Below are positions 1 to 13,142 of a DNA stretch of 64,000 bases, in pieces; within the stretch, counting starts at the first letter, position 1, and every line of letters begins with the position of its first letter. This DNA comes from Styela clava. Its lineage: Eukaryota; Chordata; Ascidiacea; Stolidobranchia; Styelidae. The notes beneath the pieces are model-generated. The model did not search any database and was not told the DNA's origin. It was given only the letters and a program-made list of their open reading frames with translations. Location: NCBI RefSeq assembly GCF_964204865.1, contig NC_135257.1, forward strand, positions 1,302,001 through 1,366,000. Reading direction: 5' to 3'. Made by a program: the position numbers and the translations under genes.

Positions 1-1307
1 TTGTATTAGTATAGTCATGTAACTGTGTATATACAGTGTATATACAGGTATTTGTTTCGGTATTATCATACCATTAACTCTACCGCCATGTGTCACTAAC
101 CAAGTGCAGCCTTCGAGTTGGAGCAAATTTATTTATGGGAATTTGCTCAAACTAAGTTCACAACACGAAAATGATCCTCTGGTGAAGCTATGGGCTACCA
201 CCAAAATGTCAATTTATGTGATCATCATTAAATTAAATGTATAAAAAAGAGTGTTATTAATTAGGAATGGAATATGCAGCGGTATACCTAGTACTGATTT
301 GAGATAGATCTTACATTCTAGAATGATACACCTCTTGGAGCTTGACTCTATATACATGTGTATTCTATTATCTTCTTTTAAAAATTAATTTTGAATTTGA
401 GTTAAATTGCATTTGAGACAAAATCAATTGATCTGACATTTTTGCAGTGTAACCGTGAATTTTCTTTACCAGAACATTACATGCATTTATCTGAGTATTG
501 GTTTTGTTAATAATATATCTACTTCGGGAGGAGAGGAGAGCCAATAAGACATCAATCTAGTAGCTCCCCTCAGCGACTTGGCCTGTTAGCAGTCTTAGGT
601 AGGTGTAGGGAAAGTCACTTTATAATTGGAATATATCAGTCTTGCACCCTTTACACTTTCAAAGGGTTTCATTAAGTCACGATCAGCTTTCCTCACCCAG
701 TTAATGCTAAAAAAAATATTTTATTTCTTATTCATAACATATTGTTTATATTTTATCAAATATGTAGCTAGCATACTGAAAAACTAACATAGGAAACATG
801 TTTCAGTTCACACTGTCTTTATTTTGTTGCACTTGTGAATTTGTATATGAACAAAACAAGAAATGATTTCTAATGATATACCGGTTCTTGCCTCCTGCTT
901 GTTAGTGGCTTTCAGTATCCTATCTTAGAACATATCGTTTGTATTGTAGCAAAGTGGTAGTCTATTTGATAGAATGAAAACTGACATAGCATATTCATTC
1001 TAAATTTCAGTGGATAATGAATAATGCCTTTTTGAAGCAAATTTTTTTTTCATCCACAAAAATACACTCATGTGAAATGCAATCAGAAAACTCTTTCCGG
1101 AAAGATTTTATGTATGTTAAATATGAATTTTTATTCTATGCGGTATATTCCGTGATGAAAATTCTTCATGGGTGAAAATTTCGGGAGATGAATTCCTATT
1201 AAGTATTTTCTTGGCGCCAATTTTGTGTATCTTCTTTTGTTGTTACGTATTCTAAACCGCTTTATTATTTTTCAGTTTTTCAATTACCTAAGTGCAATAG
1301 TCTAATC
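1..1307. other. upstream flank of the aldehyde dehydrogenase gene, no gene seen
   Basis: AT-rich sequence without a convincing open frame. It should contain the promoter of the gene starting at 1308, but I see no unambiguous TATA box or initiator. A stretch near 525-690 has a higher-GC, repeat-like look. Confidence 0.4.
1262..1275 (+). promoter_or_regulatory. pyrimidine tract plus AG just upstream of the first ATG (possible 5' UTR or trans-splice acceptor)
   Basis: A T-rich tract ends in TTTTTCAG 32 bases before the ATG at 1308. This is a good 3' splice-site match. It could end a 5' UTR intron or, if the organism uses spliced leaders, be a trans-splice acceptor. A similar site lies 27 bases before the ATG of the gene at the right edge. 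Confidence 0.35.
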
Positions 1308-4300
1308 ATGACAGATCATATCATTGTGTCAAATTTTATTAACGGGGAGTTTGTCGAGCCGTTGAATAAAAGTTACATTGACAGCTTTAACCCTTCTACA
1401 GGACATGTACATGCAAAGGTAAGTGTAAAGACAGTGGAGGTCCTAGTGATTAGGGTTGGCATCACAGGGTAAAGATCATGTGCACCACTATGGTTTGATA
1501 AATTACTCATTTTTTCACTTATCACCATCGATTAGGGAGTTTTATCATGCTTTACTCTTGTATAACATGCACAATGTGAGGTTGTGTTACCCACTTAATA
1601 ATTTTATATCTCATATGAAATTCGAGCAATTTACCTAAATTTCCGTTGTGCACATCATTTTCCATAACTTAACTCTGAGATTAATAACCCCTCAACCTTC
1701 GTACTATGGTCTACCCTTTGTCAAATATCAGAAGTCAAATTTCCCCCTCGAATATCTTCCCCAGTATGCTGTCACTAATTACGAAAAAGAGGTACTGGCA
1801 TAGACAGTATTTTTAGTGAGAACTCGAGAGACGTCGTAATCCCAACAATAATGCAATCTGCTATGGGGTCAATGGCTACATTTGGTCAAACACTTTCTTG
1901 TATAAAGCGAGATTTACCGACGATTCAGATCAAATTGAATCATCTTATCAGTGTTCCTTTTCAAACGATAAATCTGAAATCCCGAGCAACACATTCTAAA
2001 TTCTTGCTTATCCATAACAGATTCCAGACAGTAATGAGGAGGATGTCAGTTTAGCAGTAGCAGCGGGTAAAACTGCTTTTCAATCCTGGTCTGATACAAG
2101 TATTCAGTACAGGTGAGGTTTTACATTGAGTTGTGCTGGTGTTGTGGTTGAGTGTTGGCCTACTCATTTTACGATCTCAGGTTCGAATTCTGGATGTGGT
2201 AGTTTCGGGACCTATGCTATCCTCATATTTTTGATGGTGGAAGAAGTAACTAATCAGCGTAATTTTGACGTAACCTAGGGAGTCCAACAATCTGCAAGGA
2301 TTATGGGAGTTTAAAATTGTTTCGATTAAGTACCATGTCCATTGTGACACATCCACACTCTAAACTCCATGCCCACCACCTCACCCAGGATGTAGCAAAA
2401 TGGGTATGCAATGCCCATTTTATTACTCGTATGTCCAATATGACGGTCAGATACAAGATTTATGAATCATATCCATTTAACATTGGACACCGTGTGTACA
2501 TATGGATCACTTGTTAATTTCTTGTTGTTTTGAGTCGTGTTAGAAATAACTTAGAATGCTTGGGGTTGTTGTTGTTGTGAAAATGAACCAACTAATGAAC
2601 CAATCAATTAATTTCAAAGTTTTCAGTACTGAAAGATATAAGAAGTTGTTTTATGTGTGGCTCATTCATTTTGGTCTGAACGAGGCCTTGTACAAATGGC
2701 CACTTATATCTAGCATTATGTAAGGAGATACTATTTATTGGAAGGTATGGAATTTTTTTCAGTTCGGAATTGTCTACCCAATTTATTACGCCATTGCCCT
2801 ACTAGATTGCGGTTACTTTTATTTTTTATATTTTAGACTTTCGCTCGAGTCTTGAGGGACCACCCGGTGCTTTTTTTTTATAACATATGAGTACACTCTT
2901 GTGTCTTCTCTTGTTATACAGATCAAAAATGATGCTAAAAATTGCTGACATCCTTGAATCAAAGTTAGAAGAATTTGCTGAAATGGAATCAAGAGACCAG
3001 GTAGGGAGAATGGATGTTTTCCAAAACTTCCTGTTCCTGCTTTACATTTATAATAATAATCAGTTCTCAATAAGTTAACCGTGATTTAATAAATTAAATT
3101 TAGACAATTTAGTTTTCTTCGATTTGAACAAGAATTTTTCTTAATTTTACAGGGAAAACCAGTTTCCTTAGCACGAGCAGTTGATATTCCACGAGCAATA
3201 TTAAATTTCCGATTTTTTGCGACTGCAATACTTCATATGCAAACGGATTCTGTTGTTCAAAAACTTCCTTGTGAAGCCGTGAACTATGTTCTTAGGCAGC
3301 CTATTGGTGTTGCAGGCTTAATAAGGTGAGTGTAGATAAGATAGAACTTTTTTTATTTATCATGGGTGAGAGGAAAATTGATAAGGCGGTTTAATCATAT
3401 GGCAAACTATATCCTTTCATCTGGTTGCCAGCCCATGATGGGTGTTGCATGAATAGTTGACTAGTTATTTGTTTCAGAGGCATGGACGTGATCATGGAGG
3501 AAGCCATAACTGACCATCGGTTATGTGAACCATCTCTTGACGACTGGAGCAAACAAAGTAAAACTGATAGATTGTCAGGGAATTTAAGATAGATTAATGA
3601 TATGATAAACCACCCCTTCTTGCTTGTTTGTCAGTATATGGCATGGAAATCTCTCTATGGGTCACAATGAGAGGAAAGGCAAAAATATAGATTGTGGTAA
3701 ACCATGGTCTCTTGGTTATTACCTGTCCATGTCGGGTATGGGAACATGGCTTGGGTTCTAAATAGCGACTGTCAGAACAGCAACTGTCATAATGGTGACG
3801 GCATCAAATCAGCGACTGTTATGATAGCGACCAAACTTTTTGTACACATACACGCACTCTTTCACCCCCCCACACACACACCTTCCATCCCCCTAAACCT
3901 AACTTTATTTTGTCATTCCTGTACAAATAGTTAAGTCGCTATTATAACAGTCCTGTTTTAGCGCGATCGCCATTATGACAGTCGCTGTTTTGACAGTCGC
4001 TAACCTGCCGGGATACAAACCGATATATCGGGCCGATATTGCGTGTTTGCCAATATATCATATTGGGCATAAACCGCCGATATATATCGGCCATACTCGG
4101 CAAGCGCTGGGCTGCGTGCTGCAACGACTCTCGCCCCTGCGTAACTGGTTTTCCAATATTTCTCTCGCTTTTATTTTGCGTTATAAAGGTGTCTCTCCTA
4201 ATTCCCCGGTGTTTTATGATTAGCCATTTCATGCATGGTCATAACTGACAAGTTATTATCTGCAGTAACAATGACGTTTTATAAAGTGACGTTTTTGAGA

Positions 4301-7300
4301 GAGTACACAATGAGAAAAAGGCAAATTTGGTAACTGCATTAAACGGTGGTTCTATAAATAGAATCGATTCGAAGCTGGTGAGTTAGTAATCATAGAAACA
4401 TGGTACAGGTAGCTCAAAGCAATCATGTCAGTTCCGAATTTGTGACCTCCCCAAATTCAATTTTGAATTTCTAGGGTCTATATTGATGGTTGTTTATCAT
4501 TTTGCTGAAAATTACAAAATAAAAACTCAATCCATTATTATTGACTAAATAAGGTATTAAGAGTCTCTGGAAACAAGAGTTATTAAAAATTTCACATGTA
4601 ACTGCACATATGCTATCACAATATCGAAGGATCATTATCACGATTCACTTTAAAATATATCAATTTATAATTTTTTAAGACCCTTAACATATGTCTATAG
4701 TTATATTTTAAAACGTCTAATTAACAATTTTTTTTCCTGAAGTAGCAGGAAAAGTTACAGAATAACATTTGTTCGAGAATTAACTAAAGTTAGTTGAATA
4801 AAAGTCTTACTGCCATGATAACAAATATCAAAATGAAACTACAGACTCACAAAGAGCATCATAAAAGCGTGGCTCAAAATATGATTTTTAAGAATATCGA
4901 CATTGCGATATCAGTATCGGCGTCAAAAAGTGATATCGGTCTAGCTCTACTGGGAACATTTACGCTATTATTCGTTTATTCAAAAACGGCTATGTTGAAT
5001 GTTTCAAAAATTTTGCATCACACATCCACAAATTTTATTCTGTAACATTTTGTATGATCGGAGTCCGACTTTGATTAACATCATTTCTGTGCCCGATCAA
5101 AGAGCATCTAATCGTGCTTGTTCACTTCTTTACCACATTGCTATCACAATGGTCACAAGCTTCAAGCCAGTTTAGAGAGTTTTTCATTATTTTTTCACTT
5201 ATGTTCATTTTTTATCACAATACTCCCAAGCTTAACTTCCAAATACAGAGTCTCATTTTATATTTATATCCATGTTTTATCACAAGGCTTTATCTCATAT
5301 ATATTTTTTTGTATAAATGTTACATACTGCTTGTCTGCGAAAACCTGACTTCAGTCAAACAAAACGTTACAGATTAAACTTGTGAAACAGTGATACATGA
5401 TGAACCACGCAATTAATATTTACCACTTCTTCCCAGTCCCATCACACCCAGGGTGTAATGAAGTGTGATTAGAAATGCCAAGCCAGGAAGGTTCTGGTCT
5501 TGTTCAAAAATAGTAGCCCATTATGTATCAGTAGCTGTTTATACAGAACCTTCTTTTGAAGTCAACAGTGTGTAAATTGCCATATTGTATTATTTACTGT
5601 TCTTTATCTATTTAGTCCATGGAACCTGCCTATGTATCTTCTGACATGGAAAATAGCACCAGCAATTGCATATGGGAACACTTGTGTGTGCAAGCCATCC
5701 GAATTCACTAGCGTAACTGCATGGATGCTGTGTAAAGTGTTTGTTGAAGCAGGACTGCCACCTGGTGTTGTAAATATTGTCTTTGGATATGGCCCAACTG
5801 CTGGAGAGGTAAGGTATCAACTCAGCAATAAGAACATGATGTAAATTGAGAATAAAAATATGTAGCTTTTTTGTCCCTAAGTTCATTCTTTTCAGGCAAA
5901 CTTGATTGTTATGTATAAGTAACTACCTGAATAGAGTCTTATTCTACATGGCTCGTTACATATCTGTGACTGCTTGTCTAGAGCCGTCTTCATAGTAGCT
6001 TCTTACATATCTGTGTCTACTTATTCCGGAACCTTATTGAGAAGTGTAGGCATGAAAACGCGATAATACAGTTATTGTCCAGTTCATATTTTTCAGCCAA
6101 TCTTGGTTCACCCCGATGTCCCTTTGATATCATTCACTGGAAGCACAGCAGTTGGGCAGCATATCCAGGAAGTAACTGCGCCATGGACGAAGAAATTATC
6201 GCTAGAACTTGGAGGGAAAAATGCTGCCGTGATATTTGCTGATGTTGACTTGGAGAAATGTATCGAGACGACTGTTAGATCAAGTTTTGCAAATCAGGTG
6301 ACACTTAACAAACGTTTTTTTGCGAGATGTTTATTTAATCGCGCCTTTCATGACACATTACCTTTATAAACAGAAATTACAACAATGAAAAACAAAATTA
6401 ATTATGAACATAATCATAATGCATACTTTTTACAACTGGAATCGACTAGTTTATATGTTGCTTTATTATTTCAGGGTGAAGTCTGTCTCTGCACTAGTAG
6501 AATATTTGTCCAACGTGAGATCTATGAAGACTTTCTGTCAAAGTTTCTGGAAAGAATGAAAAAAATAATCATTGGGCACCCTGACTCTCCTGATACAGTC
6601 ATGGGTGCTTTAGTGAGCAGACAACACTGGGAAAAGGTGAGAAGGGGGTTGGAATATATTCACCAGCGTGGGTGGTGATTATACCATCCTAACGTGTGGA
6701 GCTGGAAATTTCAATGAAAATACTCGGACCATATCGTAATAACATTTACTATGCTACAGAGGATTTTGCAATCCCAAAAATGTGTTGACAGCCATATTTT
6801 GATCATGTAATGTAAGGAAACCAGTAACTCAGTTTTGTAGTAGAGAAGAGTGTGAATTCCTTGCTTGCATTAACCCCCAAGAAAGGTCAAATATTTTTAT
6901 AACCTCAGAGCCATGTTACTCAGTCAGAAGTAAAGGAGATATATTTCTCGGCAAAGTTATGGGGAATCCCTGAAATGCCAACAGCTAATGCTTATTTAGG
7001 CCAATTATAGCTGTGAATTGTGCATTAATTAATGTTTGTCGCACAAGACTTAAAGCATGGAATTTCACATAATCAGGGAATTTCACATAACCAAAGTTCT
7101 TGGAGAACTTCTGACGGAAAATTAGCTTTTGTCTGGTAAGCACCGTGGTCGAGAATCCCTATAGCAATGAAGGTAAATTGTTTAATTCTACTTTTCAAGG
7201 TAACCAGTTACATAAACCTTGCGGAAAATACAACAGGAGTCAAAGTTCACACTATTGTTGAAAAGTCGCAGATTAAAATACCAGATAAGTGTCAAAATGG

Positions 7301-9772
7301 TTATTTCTTGATGCCAACCGTTATCACAGGTGAGATTTATGTGGAACTCCTAATAATATATTTTACACACATTTCACTTTGAACAAAACTCTGTACCAGA
7401 TCCACTGGCCAGGGAACCTATATTGCAGCATCTTAAACTCTCAGATTCAAATCTCACGCCCGCCACATTACCCAGTGTAACCAGTTGGCTAAACTTCGTG
7501 TTCAAATGGAAAGATTCTATCTAAAAATAGTAGCTTCTTATATAAGTGGCTGCTTGTCTGTAGCCCTGTTCAAAGCATCACAATATAGAAAATGGATATC
7601 ATTATCGTGCTACAACGTATTTTTGTGCAAAATGTTCCATCAATTATAAATTATGGTTCCACTTACTATTTTAGCAAGCCATTCGAAGAAATCTATTACT
7701 TTTGTATTTTTGAAATTTACTCTGACCATAATGTGAGTCATTCCCGTACCCCAAACTTGATGCGTTTATGAACGGCTGCGGAATCAGAATTTTCAATTTT
7801 CTGGAGCTAAAGCCGAAATATCGGACACGTTTCGTCAGGAAATCCAAAACTTTACGTTGTATAAGCGCTCTCAACAGACAAATAAAGAGGGCATGCATTT
7901 GTCAAATTTTTTGTTATCCAAGTTGATTTCTCAGATTTTGGATTCTAAGTCAAAAATTCCCTTAATCTGGAATTTGAGAGCTGGAATCGGAAGTTTTGTT
8001 CAAATGGAGTCTGGTATCATTTTTAACAGGCTCGGAGTTTGGAATTGGGTGAAGAAGGATTAGTGAAGTCAGTTATAGAATGCCTTAGAGTTTAGGGATT
8101 GTTTCCCTGATTCCAAAGCATTGGATATACGTAATGCTGTTTTATATACAAAGGAAGTTGCTCAAAGCAAGGTCAAACATGCGCTCATACAAAAGTAAAA
8201 TAATTCATCTCTGAGCAAAGTTACAGTCGACCACTGAAATGCTGAGAGCCGATGCACCTATATTGAAGTATGATAGTGCATAATGCACATTCACTCAGAA
8301 GTTTCCTCTGAAGGAAATTCATTTCTGAGCAAAGTTAAGGGCGAACACTGAAATGTCAACAGGTACTAAAATTATACAATACAGCTTGTAACAGCTGTGA
8401 ACAGCACCACGGTAAAAGCCTTAATTCAATTATTTCCCATCCTTTCTAGATGTCCATGATTCTTCACCTTTAATGCAGGAAGAAATATTCGGACCTGTAA
8501 CTTGCATCGTTCCATTCGATACTGAGGATGAGGTTGGTTGAGAGTTTCTTTTGTTTATTTTCGACATTTTAATGTCAGATTATTTGAGTGGGGAAGTGTT
8601 GGATGGTATTGTTGTATCTTCCATGGAATGTGGGATAACTTTGCATTTGTCTCCAAACTCGAAACCAGTTAGAAACGACTCCAGCTATGGGTTGATCAAA
8701 CTTTGACTGCAACCCTTGTCTCCAGATTGAAGTAAATTTTGACTCCTATCTTAAGTCCAGACTCTAATTTTGAAGTAATCTAGTCATAATTTTGGCACCT
8801 CCTTCAACTCTCTTTGGAAAAAGTTTATTTAATCAACCTAATGCATTTTGAGTCTCTGAAGGAAAATCTGATTTTGATAATTACCAATAATAAGTCTCAA
8901 ACCCCGCCTTCAAAGAATTCTGAATTTCAACTCCGATTCCTGGTAGTTTAAATATATTATGACTCTGTTCCGGATTTCACTATCAATAAGAACATGTAAA
9001 AGTTCGACTTCACAGTCCAGTTTAATATGATTACTATTTCATTAATGACTAGCAAACTTCTTGACACAGGTTATCAAGAGAGCAAATGATGTGAAGTATG
9101 GACTTGCTGCTTGCCTTTGGACACAAGATGTTGGCAAAACACACCGGGTTGCCAAGCAACTAGAAGCTGGTAAGTGTTTGATCTGGGTTGAAGCTGGAGT
9201 TAATATTGAAATTTTCTTGAACCCAAAGATGAAATCTTTTTTGATGGACTTTGGGTTTGGTTTCGGGTGCAACTGCACTGCAGTGATGAAAACAGCTAAT
9301 GCATTCAATCATAGATTGAAGTTGTATGGCACAATGATGATTGTAATTTTATTATGGTTGATAAAAGTGCACTCTGTTTGATCAAGACATTAAAATTTTG
9401 CAGTACTGAGTGTACCAGTAATAATAGATTGTTCAGGATAGCATTTCATCATTTATCACACAAGAGAGGTAGGACAATAATTGGCTAAATTATATGGCGA
9501 CCACAATAAGTTTGGTCACACAGCAAAACATCAAAATTGTACTTTTCAACACCTGCACTTAGATGAAAATTGCTCAGATGAGTAGTGGTTCGGAGAAATG
9601 ATCAGAAGTAAACAAATTGTAATTTACAGGCACAGTATGGGTAAATTGTTGGTTGGTTCGAGACTTGAGGATTCCATTCGGAGGAATCAAGATGTCAGGA
9701 GTTGGACGAGAAGGACAGAATGATTCATATGAGTTTTTCACCGAAGCAAAGACTGTCTGCATCAAATATTAA
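1308..9772 (+). CDS. ALDH8A1: ALDH8A1-like 2-aminomuconic semialdehyde dehydrogenase, complete, 11 exons, 488 aa
   Basis: NAD-dependent aldehyde dehydrogenase. The family oxidises 2-aminomuconate semialdehyde in the kynurenine branch of tryptophan breakdown, in the cytosol; retinal was once proposed as substrate. Exons: 1308-1418, 2021-2112, 2922-3000, 3153-3325, 5616-5808, 6097-6297, 6475-6636, 7200-7329, 8450-8532, 9070-9169, 9630-9772. They sum to 1467 bases, exactly 489 codons with the TAA stop, and all introns are GT-AG. Visible family landmarks are SPWNLP with the oxyanion Asn155, FTGST, general base Glu253 in LELGGKN, catalytic Cys287 in FANQGEVCLC (split over exons 6 and 7), EEIFGPV, and PFGGIKMSG near the end. 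These residue numbers coincide with those of the human enzyme (487 aa). The start is the first in-frame ATG and lines up with the family N-terminus. No signal peptide or defect is seen. The only plus-strand neighbour lies at the far edge, so there is no functional context. Confidence 0.95.
2120..2500 (+). repeat. tRNA-derived SINE-like repeat in intron 2
   Basis: A tRNA-like A box (GTGGTTGAGTGTTGGCC) is followed about 30 bases on by a B-box-like GGTTCGAATTC, the internal RNA polymerase III promoter of tRNA-derived SINEs. The sequence behind it (CACC..CACCCAGG) recurs in introns 4 and 8. Element ends are uncertain. Confidence 0.45.
3362..3620 (+). repeat. dispersed SINE-body repeat in intron 4
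   Basis: Matches 56110-56300 in order and orientation: both have GGTTTAATCATATG or CTTAACCATATG, TTATTTGTTTC, GGAAGCC and GCGGTTACGTGAACCA or a close variant. A related piece lies in reverse near 18000-18140. The 56 kb copy is attached to a tRNA-like segment, which suggests a SINE family. Confidence 0.45.
3763..4002. mobile_element. inverted-repeat MITE in intron 4
   Basis: The left end TAGCGACTGTCAGAACAG and the reverse complement of the right end, TAGCGACTGTCAAAACAG, match with one change. The similarity continues through AACTGTCATAATGG with few mismatches. Both ends finish in TA, as expected if a TA target was duplicated. There is no coding capacity. The superfamily is not certain. Confidence 0.6.
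5430..6040. repeat. dispersed repeat fragments at the intron 4/5 boundaries
   Basis: Two fragments, about 5430-5570 and 5920-6040, flank exon 5 (5616-5808). They share the AAAATAGTAGC..TATNTAT..GTNGCTG pattern and TGCTTGTCTAGAGCC with the repeat at 7390-7590. They look like copies of one short interspersed family that avoid the exon. Boundaries are approximate. Confidence 0.35.
7390..7590 (+). repeat. SINE-like repeat in intron 8
   Basis: AGATTCAAATCTC resembles a pol III B box. It is followed by CCACATTACCCAGTGTAACC and by AAAAATAGTAGCTTC, CTGCTTGTCTGTAGCC and GTTCAAAG, which recur in introns 4 and 5. Length and order fit a short interspersed element. Confidence 0.4.
8205..8400 (+). repeat. 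two diverged direct repeats in intron 8
   Basis: AATTCATCTCTGAGCAAAGTT at about 8201 and its near-copy at about 8317 are each followed by CACTGAAATG and a similar tail. A third, weaker relative lies at 6940-7010. This is a local duplication inside an intron with no visible function. Confidence 0.5.
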
Positions 9773-10435
9773 TAGAAAATAGGTGGGGCAAACTTTCGTT
9801 ATATATGTAAAGCAAGCCAGACGCAATGGTCCAGCACTTACCAAGGATGATTCAGGAATTATAATCAGTTCATGGAATGGTTTTTTTGGAAGGCTGTTTT
9901 GTGACCGCTGATGATTAACCTGCATTTCACATGGTTAGGATAATGCTCACTATCATTTTTCTGATTAGCGTTCGTTAATATGGGTATAGTGCCCATAAAT
10001 GATTTTTTGGGTCAATTGGATGGACTATCTCCTGTCACAGATTGATTCGAGGCCTGGTTATTTCAAACTATGTATACAATCATTCCCATACCCAATCAGA
10101 ACTGGGTACTCAATGAGTGTCGTTGGTATTCATATGATAAGCCATCTCATCACCATTTTCTTCTCCAAAATTAGTGTGCAATTTTATCCAGCGTGTCAAA
10201 TCTCATTTCTTCAGCATCAAAATTGTATTTCAAGTGATTAATATGTCAAGTATGTATATCCTATTTTAGCGATTAGGTTAACTGGTTAACTATTTACTAT
10301 ACCACCTCCGACTTGAATTTTCGACTGAACCATGGTCGTTGTTATCCATATGATTAAGTAATCATCTTTTCTCACGCATGAATTAGTATGAAATTTTATC
10401 GATTGTGCCAAATCTCATTTCTTCATTATTAAAGC
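9773..10435. other. intergenic sequence between the dehydrogenase gene and the array
   Basis: 3' flank of the dehydrogenase gene. I see no gene and no clear AATAAA signal close to the stop. The array similarity starts near 10436. Confidence 0.4.
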
Positions 10436-12350
10436 CTTCAAACCATTTACGAATTCCGGGCATCATTGTGGACATCATCTGGACTCGTATCTGCTCCCAG
10501 TTTTTAGGCTGTTTGACGCATTTTATTATGACCCCGGAAGACATACATGTGGGGGTACACAGCTTAGATACGATAGATAATTTAAGCGAGAGGTTGCTGG
10601 GCTCCTCACTATTGTTATATCTATTACGCCTTATATTAAGACCTCTGAAGACGTACCTTCGGCTGTGAACATATCATGTGAATAATTTATGTGGGCTCTC
10701 AATATTGTTAAATCTATGGCTGTTTTTCCGCTTCACATTGTACAAGGCTCCATCCAGACAGAGGGAAAGTTGGAAAATAAGTAATTTTACTAGGCCGACT
10801 CGCGATCGCGAAAATATTTTGAAAACGTTCGGTGTATAATTCCATGTGAATCTGTATTTATGACATAGTAATTTAACTATCAATAAATTCAAACAGTCGT
10901 CAGTCGTACAACAGATGGATGTTATTTGCTTGCATACAACATTCATATAGCGCTATGATGCCCGAATGCTAAAATTTTAAAAAGATTCTCAATTTTTAAA
11001 GTGGAGTGTATCGATAATGGGATTTTATGAGACCAACTAAAGAATAATCTCAAAATTTTCCAGTCTGTGACGCGCTAAAAATTAATACAAAGTGGCGACA
11101 CACTCATAACGGAATAAAGTTTCAAAACAATTTATTTTGATTTATTGCGTTGGATTTGCTTATTATTGAGAGTAAATAAGATTAAAAGAAGATTATACCG
11201 TCTACAACTGCATTTCTTTGTAAATTACAATATTTCCTATTTTTTTTGCGATGTTCAACTTACATAATACAGAATATAGGGCTACATATTGCCAGATGCA
11301 CAAAGATGCAAATGACGTTATTTTGATGGCTTTCAAACCAGCATTGAATTAGATTCGTAATCAGAAATCCAAATATCATCCATACTTTAGGGACTCAATG
11401 CTTGATTTGTAAAACTGTCTACCACCGAATATTGAAATCGCTTCATACATTCGTATCACCACTTGTCCCTACCGTTCCAGTCGTCTCATCCTTGTATCAC
11501 ATTGTCCCATTCGTATCAGTTGTTTACTTAACATCGTCATAAAGTAGTTAGTCTATTAATACAAAAATTAGATTTAGTTTCATTCATCTTCAATATAATT
11601 CTGTATTGATCTTTTTTGCCGATGCCTGTGTCTCGGAGATCGAAGACAGTTTCGCATTGGTATTGCATTGGAGTTTATTCCTTAATGCGTTACCGGCTTA
11701 AATCACATTATGCTATTCTTCTCCGAGTATATTCAGATCCGGAAATTTTTAAAGTAATTATTGAAGTCCTAAACAACTGCCATTCTTCATTTAATTCAAA
11801 TTCCCCCAAGTTATATGCGCTTCTAAATAATGAAGTGGAATCCCGCATTTTCTAAATGTTTCTTCAATAAGAATGCTGCACATGTTAAACAAGACACTTT
11901 TCGTACTCGAATTTTTCACTCAGCTAACAAGAGATCAACCCACGGAGTGACGTTTTCCGCTGCATGGAACTCTAGAGTCTAGGTGACTTGCTAAGACTTA
12001 AAATTATCGATGAATTATCAGCAGACAATGAAATCACCGTCACTTCTGTTTCAAGTCCTACTTACATGTTCTACTCGACAAGCGTTGGGATTTGTTGAAG
12101 TTGAGAGTCCGACAAGTTAGCTTATCTTAGGAAATTTTTAATGCTTAAAATATCTTGTCCAACAAAGAAAATCTTCCGAATCTCACCATACGATTTTATT
12201 ATATATTTCCATACACTTCACACGCATTAACACACAAATCAAACAAAATAACAAAATGCTTCAATCAATGTTAATAGGATTTGATAGTACATTGCAAATT
12301 GTTGCAACTTCCTTTGTCGAACAGTTTGTCTTTTTAAATAATTGAAGCGC

Positions 12351-12356
12351 TTTATT
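12351..12356 (-). terminator. poly(A) signal of YDDI-receptor copy 1
   Basis: AATAAA on the minus strand in the context AATAAAGCGC. The same hexamer sits at the matching place in all four copies. Confidence 0.5.
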
Positions 12357-12523
12357 TCCGTTCACATTTATTGAACTAACAATTAGATACTGCATGCGAC
12401 ATTCTCTATTTATGATATGAAGTTTACAAATAAATGAAATTTATAAAATATTACTCTCACATGATAAAAACACACCTTACTCTTCGTCTTTCATATTTGC
12501 TCTTTGACAACAAGCCCCAGCAG

Positions 12524-13142
12524 TCAGTCACCGTTATCATTTGGAGCCGACAAGCTCATTCGTTTTTGGCTTTGATCGTAAATAGAGGCGTAAGTTACTT
12601 TGCCTATGTCATCATACTCAGACAGGATAGGGGATTCGTAATTGTTTCCACTATGCGTTTTCGCATTAGAGTTGGAGCCGACAAGCTCATTCGCTTTTGG
12701 ATTTGATGTAGAGGCGTAAGTTACTACTTTGCCTATGTCATCATACTCAGACAGGATGTGGGGTTCGTAACTGTTTCCACTATGCGTTTTCGCATTGGAG
12801 TTGGAGCCGACAAGCTCATTCGCTTTTGGATTTGATGTAGAGTCGTAAGTTACTTTGCCTATGTCATCATACTCAGACAGGATAGGGGGTTCGTAATTGT
12901 TTCCACTATGCGTTTTCGCATTGGAGTTGGAGCCGACAAGCTCATTCGCTTTTGGCTCTGATGTAGAGGCAAAAGTTACTTCGCCTATGTCATCATACTC
13001 AGGCGAGATAGTGGGTTCGTAATTGTTTCCACTATGCGTTTTTGTCATTTGATTGAAAGTTCGGTCCCAATACTCACAAGAACCTACGAGTTCGTTATCT
13101 TTTTGCCTCTGTGTTAATTTAGGACCTTGTTCTCCGATGTCA
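12524..13142 (-). pseudogene. cut-off repeat tail of YDDI-receptor copy 1
   Basis: An open frame of about 205 codons follows the premature stop of copy 1 in another frame. It encodes five YDDIG motifs in 42-residue repeats (YDDIGKV, KANELVG, AKTHSG, NNYEPP) and ends in a C-terminus unlike that of copies 2-4. The break is a net 2-base deletion at CCTC-GTG compared with CCTCCCATG in copy 2. The long intact frame behind it suggests a recent event, an allele, or an assembly error. Confidence 0.8.
12600..13060 (-). repeat. 126-base coding tandem repeats, copy 1 tail
   Basis: GCCTATGTCATCATAC recurs at 12602, 12731, 12857 and 12983, a spacing of 129, 126 and 126 bases. Each unit is 42 codons and carries one YDDIG. 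The 129-base unit has one extra valine codon. Confidence 0.9.

Noticed and set aside
12600-13060. Regular 126-base repeats considered as CRISPR-like or satellite DNA
   Set aside because: Units are codon multiples in a long open frame with conserved residues, and no spacer-like variable segments exist.
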